From positions 911,488 to 961,718 of the forward strand of contig NZ_FCOQ01000018.1 of NCBI RefSeq assembly GCF_900021165.1: a DNA stretch of 50,231 nucleotides. Direction: 5' to 3'. Under the pieces are notes generated by a model. The model saw only the letters and a program-made list of their open reading frames with translations. It was not told where the DNA came from and searched no databases. A program made the translations under genes and the position numbers. Source of the DNA: Paenibacillus phocaeensis. GTDB taxonomy: Bacteria > Bacillota > Bacilli > Paenibacillales > Paenibacillaceae. This document shows, in pieces, positions 42,426 through 50,231 of the stretch (position 1 is the first letter of the stretch; the number at the start of each line of letters is the position of its first letter).

Positions 42426-45149
42426 ATGGCATCCTATAAACGCACGTTTAAACGCAGTACCCAAAAGGCGGTTTCCGCTATGCTGGTCACGGCCATGTGT
42501 TTGGGCGGGACTACCGCGGCATTTGCCGAGGAAACGACGACCGCGAACCCTACGCATAACGTCGCAGCCGTATCCTTGTTCAGCGATGTACAAAGCGGAT
42601 TTTGGGCGGAGAAACATATATACAAGCTGGCGGCCGAAGGAATTCTTCTCGGCGATGCCGGCAAGTTCCGGCCGGGGGATAACGTTACCCAACAGGAAGC
42701 CATTACGATGGCCATCCGCTTCATGAATCTGGATTCTCAGTTGGGCAGCGGAACCGGCGCTCCGGCAGATCTGAAGGTCGGCAATTATTTTAAACCTTAT
42801 CTGGAACTGGCATTGTCGAAAAATCTAATCAATAAAAGTGAAGAGATTGCTGCGACAAAGGAAGGCGAGTCCTGGGGAGAGAAGAAGGCTTCACGGGAAT
42901 GGGTGGCCAAAATTCTGGTGCGTTCCCTCGGTAAAGATACGGAAGCCAAAGCTTCGGCATCCATGACGACCGGGTTCGCCGATCAATCGAGCATCTCTGC
43001 GAACGCGCGGGGTTATGTCAATGTGGCCGTTCAGTTGAACCTGACCAAAGGGGTGGAAGGCAACCGCTTTGATCCGCTTGGCAAAGTCACGCGGGCTCAA
43101 CTCGCTACGTTCTTCAGCCGCGGCGGTGAATATGTCAATCCGGGTTATGCCAACGTTTACGAGGGCATTGTAACCCAACTGACGGACAGCAAGCTGACGT
43201 TGTATACCAATGGTCAACTGAAGGATTTCACGCTGGATAACCGCTCGGTTTATTTTACGAAGGATTCCGAAGTGAGAACAACGCACAGCGCTTTGAAGCT
43301 GTACACCAAATTGCTGGTCGTGGATAAGGTGGGCTCGGCCGCTTATGTGGAAGTGACGGATGCGAAGCAGCAACTGGAACGTTCGGAAGGAACCTTGCTG
43401 CGGGTTCTTGGCAATAACCAGTTGCTCCTGCTGGTCAATAACACCCCGTTGACCTTAACTTATGATAGTAGTACGTCATTTGTCGATCAATATGGGAACA
43501 CGATCAAAGTCAGTGACTTAACGCCGGAGAGCACTGTAGTCGTACAGCGTGAAACCTTTACTTCCGAGAAAAAACCGGTGATCGTACAACTGCAATCCGT
43601 TGGCAATGTCTCCGGCAGCGGTACGATTTCCAAGGTTGATCTCACTGGGAAAACCGTTACGATCAAAGTAGCCAACGGCACTGAAGAAACCTTCAAATTT
43701 GATGACAAGACGATTTTGCTGTACCAAAATCAGGTCTTAAATCAAATGGGGGAAGTGAACGAAGGAGCAACCGTGACTTTTGAGGTTAAGGACGGAGTGC
43801 TTGCTTCCTTGGTCGTCACCCAAGCCACCGAACGTACGGTGACCGGCACTTTGCTGGATCTTGTCGGCGATTCGCTGCTCAGCTATACGAACGCAAGCGG
43901 CCGTGACGAAATCAAGCGGCTGGCGAAGAACGTGACCGTTCAAATTAACGGGATCGCGGACGCGAGCCTGGACGATCTCATTACGGACGCTAATGGCGGG
44001 GACAAGGTGGAAATGACCTTGAATCCGGATGACGAAGTGACCAAGATCGTTGTGACTGGACGGCAATCCATGCAAATGGCGAATGCGACCGTGATCAACT
44101 ATGATGCCAAATCCAAGGCGCTTACCGTATCTGATGCGGCTGAGAAACCGTACGTGTTCGTGATCGACGATAAGACGAAATACACGTATAACTCAACAGC
44201 GCCAACGCTGTCCGGTCTGGAGGCGCTGCTCTCCAAAGGGCGCAGAGTGGATCTGACGGTTGTAGGTTCACGTGTGGTTAGTGTGGAAGTAACCTATAAA
44301 TACGAAGGCACTTATGTATCGACGAATACCTCGACGAAGAAGGTTGCGATCCTGCTGTCTAACGGCAAAACCGTGGAGATCCCGTATCAGGGAACCACTC
44401 CTTCGATCAGCATCTATGGCAAAGCTAGCGCTTCGTTGTCAGATGTCAAATCCGGGGATGCGGTAACCGCGATGCTGACGGCGAACCAAGACGCGCTGCA
44501 AACGTTGGCGGTCAAGACCTCCATCCAGTTCGAAATCGCTTCGGTGAATACGTCGAACAGCCGCATTCGGGCGACGGCAGACGGAGTTTCTAGAGACTTC
44601 TACGTCGATCAGGCTGTATTGCTTGGCGAAAACGGCGGGGCAATCAGAGTCACCGATCTGAAAGCGGGTCAGACGATTAACGTTACGTTTAATGGGCAGA
44701 ATGCCGTATCGCTCCAAGTGGTGAAGCTGACGTTGGGCAAGGTTCAAAGCGTCGATGGTTCGACGTTGACGGTGAAGTCTTATGCCGGCAATGTGGAAAC
44801 ATTCAACTTGGCTAGCGGTGTGAAGGTCCAGCGCGGTTCCGAGGTCAGCACGAGCATCAATTCCCTGACAACCAACGATCGTGTTGAGGTTCGCAAGGAC
44901 ACGAACGGCGGAGTGGTGGTCAAAGTATTCACTACGCAGGAACGTAAATTTTCCCGTTACGATGGGGTAAGCAAAGAGATCATCGTGTTGCGGTCCAGTA
45001 CATCGGATAACAACTACCGGTTTGCGGTGACGCCGGACACCTATATTCACCAAGGTGACACGACAATATCCGTGCAATCCCTCAAGAATAATGATAAAAT
45101 TGTTTTGTATTTCAACGGAGACAAGCTGGTTGAAATCGAAAAGCAATAA
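42426..45149 (+). CDS. SLH-domain cell-surface protein with repeated beta-rich modules
   Basis: A 907-residue exported protein starting at ATG 42426 (AAAGGAAG upstream); the frame runs back to 42369 but that part is not signal-peptide-like. A signal peptide ends near AAFAEE. S-layer homology repeats follow (FSDVQSGFWAEKHIYKLA... at about 37-85, and RGYVNVAVQLNLTKG...VTRAQLATFF at about 195-230), which in Firmicutes bind secondary wall polysaccharide. The remainder, about 240-907, is made of roughly eight or nine modules of 65-80 residues with the recurrent pattern G-x-(I/V)-x-x-V, f-x-l-d, L-x-x-G-x-x-V-x-v, reminiscent of DUF5666-like beta domains. No enzyme motif was seen. Confidence 0.82.
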   Translation: MASYKRTFKRSTQKAVSAMLVTAMCLGGTTAAFAEETTTANPTHNVAAVSLFSDVQSGFWAEKHIYKLAAEGILLGDAGKFRPGDNVTQQEAITMAIRFMNLDSQLGSGTGAPADLKVGNYFKPYLELALSKNLINKSEEIAATKEGESWGEKKASREWVAKILVRSLGKDTEAKASASMTTGFADQSSISANARGYVNVAVQLNLTKGVEGNRFDPLGKVTRAQLATFFSRGGEYVNPGYANVYEGIVTQLTDSKLTLYTNGQLKDFTLDNRSVYFTKDSEVRTTHSALKLYTKLLVVDKVGSAAYVEVTDAKQQLERSEGTLLRVLGNNQLLLLVNNTPLTLTYDSSTSFVDQYGNTIKVSDLTPESTVVVQRETFTSEKKPVIVQLQSVGNVSGSGTISKVDLTGKTVTIKVANGTEETFKFDDKTILLYQNQVLNQMGEVNEGATVTFEVKDGVLASLVVTQATERTVTGTLLDLVGDSLLSYTNASGRDEIKRLAKNVTVQINGIADASLDDLITDANGGDKVEMTLNPDDEVTKIVVTGRQSMQMANATVINYDAKSKALTVSDAAEKPYVFVIDDKTKYTYNSTAPTLSGLEALLSKGRRVDLTVVGSRVVSVEVTYKYEGTYVSTNTSTKKVAILLSNGKTVEIPYQGTTPSISIYGKASASLSDVKSGDAVTAMLTANQDALQTLAVKTSIQFEIASVNTSNSRIRATADGVSRDFYVDQAVLLGENGGAIRVTDLKAGQTINVTFNGQNAVSLQVVKLTLGKVQSVDGSTLTVKSYAGNVETFNLASGVKVQRGSEVSTSINSLTTNDRVEVRKDTNGGVVVKVFTTQERKFSRYDGVSKEIIVLRSSTSDNNYRFAVTPDTYIHQGDTTISVQSLKNNDKIVLYFNGDKLVEIEKQ

Positions 45150-45166
45150 TCATTTTTCGTGAGATC

Positions 45167-45212
45167 AACCGTCTTGATGCGGGATGTTTCCCGGATCAAG
45201 GCGGTTTTTTCG
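45167..45212 (+). terminator. Terminator after the SLH protein gene
   Basis: AACCG-CTTGAT-CGGGA pairs with TCCCG-ATCAAG-CGGTT around TGTT, followed by TTTTTT. Confidence 0.9.
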
Positions 45213-45260
45213 CGGATAAATCCGAGCTGCCAGCGGGGCCTCCAGGAAAGGGGTGGAGAC

Positions 45261-45938
45261 ATGAACGCGGCTGACGTCCGCCATATTTTAGATACGATCG
45301 GTGTCATGTTTCCGGATGCGCGCTGCGAGTTGAACCACGAGAATGCTTTTGAGCTTACGATCGCGGTTCTCCTGTCCGCGCAGTGCACCGATGCAACCGT
45401 AAATAAAGTTACGGCCGATCTATTCCAGAAGTACAAGACACCGGAAGATTACGTATCCGTTCCGCTTGAAGAGCTGGAACAGGATATCCGCAAAATCGGC
45501 TTGTTCCGCAGCAAAGCGAAGCATATCCAGAACCTGTGCCATATTTTGCTGGAGCGATATGGCGGGGAGGTGCCGCGGGAACACGAGCGATTGGTTGAAC
45601 TTCCCGGGGTGGGACGGAAGACGGCGAATGTCGTGGTATCCAACGCCTTTGGCGTTCCGGCCATCGCTGTCGATACGCATGTGGAGCGCGTCAGCAAACG
45701 ACTCGGTTTGGCCGGCTGGAACGACTCCGTACTAGAGGTAGAGAAGAAGCTGATGAAGCGGGTTCCCCGAGAAGAGTGGACTTTAACGCATCATCGCTTG
45801 ATTTTCTTCGGAAGGTACCATTGCAAGGCGCAAAACCCGAAATGTGAAGTCTGTCCGCTGCTTGACGTGTGCCGGGAGGGCAAGAAACGTATGAAAACGC
45901 CGCAAAACAGAAAAAATAAGAAAAGCGCGGCAAAGTAA
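45261..45938 (+). CDS. nth: Endonuclease III (DNA glycosylase/AP lyase)
   Basis: A 225-residue base-excision repair enzyme removing oxidised pyrimidines. The helix-hairpin-helix is LPGVGRKTAN with catalytic Lys120, and catalytic Asp138 is in AVDTHVERV, at the same numbers as in E. coli Nth. The 4Fe-4S ligands are Cys188, Cys195, Cys198 and Cys204 (C-x6-C-x2-C-x5-C). A lysine-rich tail follows. The ATG at 45261 is preceded by GGGGTGGAG; the frame's upstream extension lies in the terminator. In Bacillus this gene follows dnaD directly; here the two are about 35 kb apart. Confidence 0.97.
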   Translation: MNAADVRHILDTIGVMFPDARCELNHENAFELTIAVLLSAQCTDATVNKVTADLFQKYKTPEDYVSVPLEELEQDIRKIGLFRSKAKHIQNLCHILLERYGGEVPREHERLVELPGVGRKTANVVVSNAFGVPAIAVDTHVERVSKRLGLAGWNDSVLEVEKKLMKRVPREEWTLTHHRLIFFGRYHCKAQNPKCEVCPLLDVCREGKKRMKTPQNRKNKKSAAK

Positions 45939-45968
45939 GATAACGAATAGGTGAGGATGAGAGACCCC

Positions 45969-46244
45969 ATGAGATGCATTTCTGTGTATACCGATAACTT
46001 TGAGCAGTTCTCGGACGTATTTGAGCAAGTGATTGATCTGAATTTGGGCGAAAACGACGAACGTGAGGTCGAAGGCTTGGTTGTCAGCGACTCCGGCGAA
46101 GTGCCTGAGCATTATTTGGAACGGATGTCCGTTAAACCGGAAGTGGTCGTGATGAAGGATAAGACCAGAGGCATTACGATTTTGCAGCATGGCAAGGTAT
46201 TTGAGATCCTGCTGCCGGCGGAAACGGCGAAAGTGGTCGGTTAA
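45969..46244 (+). CDS. Small conserved protein of unknown function
   Basis: A 91-residue protein (MRCISVYTDNFEQFSDVFEQ...). Acidic and alpha/beta in appearance, with no cysteine cluster, signal or membrane segment. A start at ATG 45957 is possible, but GGTGAGG is better spaced for 45969. Proteins of this size after nth in paenibacilli are sometimes labelled NAD/FAD-utilising, without evidence I can see here. It follows nth by 30 bases, probably in the same transcript, and ends at a terminator. Confidence 0.72.
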   Translation: MRCISVYTDNFEQFSDVFEQVIDLNLGENDEREVEGLVVSDSGEVPEHYLERMSVKPEVVVMKDKTRGITILQHGKVFEILLPAETAKVVG

Positions 46245-46278
46245 GCGGGGCGAAATCCCATAAGTCTAAGCGAAATAG

Positions 46279-46332
46279 AATCCCCTCCGAGGATTCGTGC
46301 AGATTGCACGGCTCCCCGGAGGGGATTTTTTG
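46279..46332 (+). terminator. Terminator before the nif cluster
   Basis: AATCCCCTCCG and CGGAGGGGATT arms with an inner TGCA/TGCA pairing are followed by TTTTTT. It insulates the nif promoter from nth transcription. Confidence 0.9.
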
Positions 46333-46457
46333 CGTTGTTCCATTGAGAATTTCAAATGTAATCGAATACATGTTATTTATGCGTCATATAAACTAACGTG
46401 GATTATGGCTCATTTGTTAACTGTCCGCAAAAACAAGGGAATTTGGTGATATCTTAA

Positions 46458-46486
46458 TTGACGTTATTTTTACACAAACCTATGAT
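46458..46486 (+). promoter_or_regulatory. Sigma-A-type promoter of the nif operon
   Basis: TTGACG (46458-46463) and TATGAT (46481-46486), each 5/6 to consensus, are separated by 17 bases. Paenibacillus nif clusters are read from a sigma-70-type promoter upstream of nifB rather than from a sigma-54 promoter; no GG-N10-GC sigma-54 site was seen here. The likely start of transcription is near 46493. Confidence 0.75.
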
Positions 46487-46510
46487 TAAGATAAATTTTT
46501 ACAGTTTATT

Positions 46511-46535
46511 CAAAGAATTCAGGCCTGAATCTTTG
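46511..46535. promoter_or_regulatory. Palindrome in the nifB leader
   Basis: CAAAGA-A-TTCAGG is followed directly by CCTGAA-TCTTTG: a 12+12 dyad with a single unpaired A and no spacer. It lies about 18-42 bases after the probable start of transcription and 41 bases before the nifB ATG. It could be an operator or a short RNA hairpin with a GGCC loop. Confidence 0.6.
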
Positions 46536-46575
46536 AAAAGCTGACATCACCGTCGAAGAAAGGAGAGCAAATCGT

Positions 46576-48908
<2,333 letters not shown>

Positions 48909-48971
48909 GGCGCGGCGGGCAAGCGGTGCCATGTTTATCCCATAGAAAATGAAGGAGCGGGAGGTAGGAGA

Positions 48972-50231
48972 ATGGGGACGACGGACGTAATCCAAAACAG
49001 GCAACACATCGAGGAGATGCTGGACATCTTCCCGGAGAAAGCCAAAAAAGAACGCAAACGGCATTATGAGGTCATGGAGGAGGATCACAAGCAGGATTGC
49101 GGCAAATGCGCGATCAAATCCAACGTGAAGTCGCGTCCGGGCGTGATGACGATTCGCGGCTGCGCCTATGCCGGCTCCAAAGGCGTGGTATGGGGGCCGA
49201 TCAAGGATATGGTGCACATCAGCCACGGCCCGATCGGCTGCGGCCAATACAGTTGGGGGACGAGACGGAATTACGCAAACGGCCTGCTTGGGATCGACAA
49301 TTTTACGGCGATGCAGGTGACCAGCGATTTTCAGGAAACGGATATCGTGTTTGGCGGAGACAAGAAGCTGGAGGTCATCTGCCGCGAGATCAAGGAAATG
49401 TTTCCTTTGGCGAAGGGGATTACGATTCAATCAGAGTGCCCGGTCGGCCTGATCGGCGATGATATCGAGGCGGTCGCCAAGAAGATGAGCAAGGAGCTCG
49501 GCATCCCGATCGTGCCGGTCCGCTGCGAAGGCTTCAGGGGCGTCAGCCAATCGCTGGGCCATCACATCGCCAACGACGCGATTCGCGATTTTCTCATGGG
49601 CCGGGCGGAGCTCAAGGAATGCGGCCCGTACGACGTCAATATCATCGGCGATTACAACATCGGCGGCGATGCCTGGGCGTCGCGGATTCTGCTGGAGGAA
49701 ATGGGGCTCCGGGTCATCGGGCAGTGGTCCGGCGACGGCACGCTCCAGGAAATCATGACCGCCCACAAAGCCAAGCTGAATTTGATCCACTGTTTCCGCT
49801 CCATGAACTATATGTGCGAAGTGATGGAACGGGAGTACGGCATTCCCTCCATGGAATACAACTTTTTCGGGCCGACCAGAACGATCGAAAGCTTGCGGGC
49901 CATCGCCGCCCGCTTCGACGATACGATCCGGGCCAACTGCGAGAAGGTCATCGCCAGATACCAAGGGGAGATGGAGAAGGTCGTCGCCAAATACCGTCCC
50001 CGGTTGGAGGGGAAAAAGGTGATGCTGCTGATCGGCGGCCTGCGGGCCCGCCATACGATCGGTGCCTACGAGGATCTGGGCATGGAGATCGTGGCCACCG
50101 GTTACGAATTCGCCCACAAGGACGACTATTTAAAAACGATCCCCGAGCTGCGCCAAGCGACGATTCTGATGGACGATCCCGGGGCTTACGAGCTGGAGGA
50201 GCTGGCGCAGCGGCTGAACATCGATTTGATG
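48972..50231 (+). CDS. nifD: Nitrogenase molybdenum-iron protein alpha chain, N-terminal part
   Basis: The first 420 codons of nifD; the gene runs off the window with no stop. The P-cluster ligands Cys64 (IRGCAYAG), Cys90 ([11 protein letters not shown]) and Cys156 ([11 protein letters not shown]) and the FeMo-cofactor ligand Cys274 ([10 protein letters not shown]) are in place, as is the His of GHH near 197 that contacts the cofactor. The second cofactor ligand (His near 440) should lie just beyond the edge. GGTAGGAGA precedes the ATG. There is a 63-base gap after nifH. nifK and the remaining nif genes are expected downstream. Confidence 0.97.
   Translation, partial: MGTTDVIQNRQHIEEMLDIFPEKAKKERKRHYEVMEEDHKQDCGKCAIKSNVKSRPGVMTIRGCAYAGSKGVVWGPIKDMVHISHGPIGCGQYSWGTRRNYANGLLGIDNFTAMQVTSDFQETDIVFGGDKKLEVICREIKEMFPLAKGITIQSECPVGLIGDDIEAVAKKMSKELGIPIVPVRCEGFRGVSQSLGHHIANDAIRDFLMGRAELKECGPYDVNIIGDYNIGGDAWASRILLEEMGLRVIGQWSGDGTLQEIMTAHKAKLNLIHCFRSMNYMCEVMEREYGIPSMEYNFFGPTRTIESLRAIAARFDDTIRANCEKVIARYQGEMEKVVAKYRPRLEGKKVMLLIGGLRARHTIGAYEDLGMEIVATGYEFAHKDDYLKTIPELRQATILMDDPGAYELEELAQRLNIDLM

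Noticed and set aside
46458..46474. GlnR/TnrA box overlapping the nif -35
   Set aside because: The right half TTACA is good, but the left half TTGAC matches the TGTNA consensus at only one place.

Overview
The window looks like a chromosomal segment of a nitrogen-fixing, spore-forming Firmicute, most likely Paenibacillus or a close relative in Paenibacillaceae. The evidence is a moderately GC-rich genome with Bacillus-type gene order (dinG, tseB/ypmB, asnS, dnaD, nth), strong GGAGG ribosome sites with frequent TTG/GTG starts, T-box and glycine riboswitch control, an SLH-domain S-layer-type protein, GerM-type spore proteins, and a nif cluster that begins nifB-nifH-nifD as in diazotrophic paenibacilli. 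No tRNA, rRNA, CRISPR array, phage or transposase was seen.

Layout. 1-10.5 kb: core housekeeping (end of dinG, rex, an MTA/SAH deaminase, tseB-like, a CotS/APH-type kinase), a two-gene FtsH-like membrane protease module, hbd-ackA, asnS and dnaD. 10.5-13.3 kb: an MFS transporter, a DUF423 membrane protein and a secreted L-asparaginase. 13.6-22 kb: envelope stress, with an ECF sigma/anti-sigma operon that includes a triple-repeat membrane protein, then a BceRS-BceAB peptide-antibiotic detoxification system followed by DedA and UppP, all plausibly centred on undecaprenyl phosphate.

22-27.1 kb: the glycine cleavage system. gcvT-gcvPA-gcvPB lie on the minus strand behind a tandem glycine riboswitch, and gcvH is divergent. 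27.1-31.6 kb: proline synthesis proB-proA-proC, followed by mtnB, on the minus strand behind a T-box leader whose probable specifier is the proline codon CCU. 31.7-37.5 kb: a nitrilase-family amidase, a LysR regulator, signal peptidase I, an AEC permease and leuCD. A similar dyad lies in front of both lysR and leuC.

37.5-45.2 kb: a cell-surface block with two consecutive copies of an (AMIN + Amidase_3 wall amidase)-(GerMN lipoprotein) pair, then a large SLH-anchored protein with repeated beta-rich modules. 45.2-46.3 kb: nth and a small conserved protein. 46.3 kb to the end: a sigma-A-type promoter, a strong dyad in the leader, then nifB-nifH-nifD, with nifD cut by the window edge.

Most genes are recognisable families. 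The parts that best repay attention are the split FtsH-like pair with its TGATATAC repeat array, the lipid-carrier recycling/resistance neighbourhood, the duplicated amidase-GerMN pair, the shared LysR-type operator, and the nif leader palindrome.
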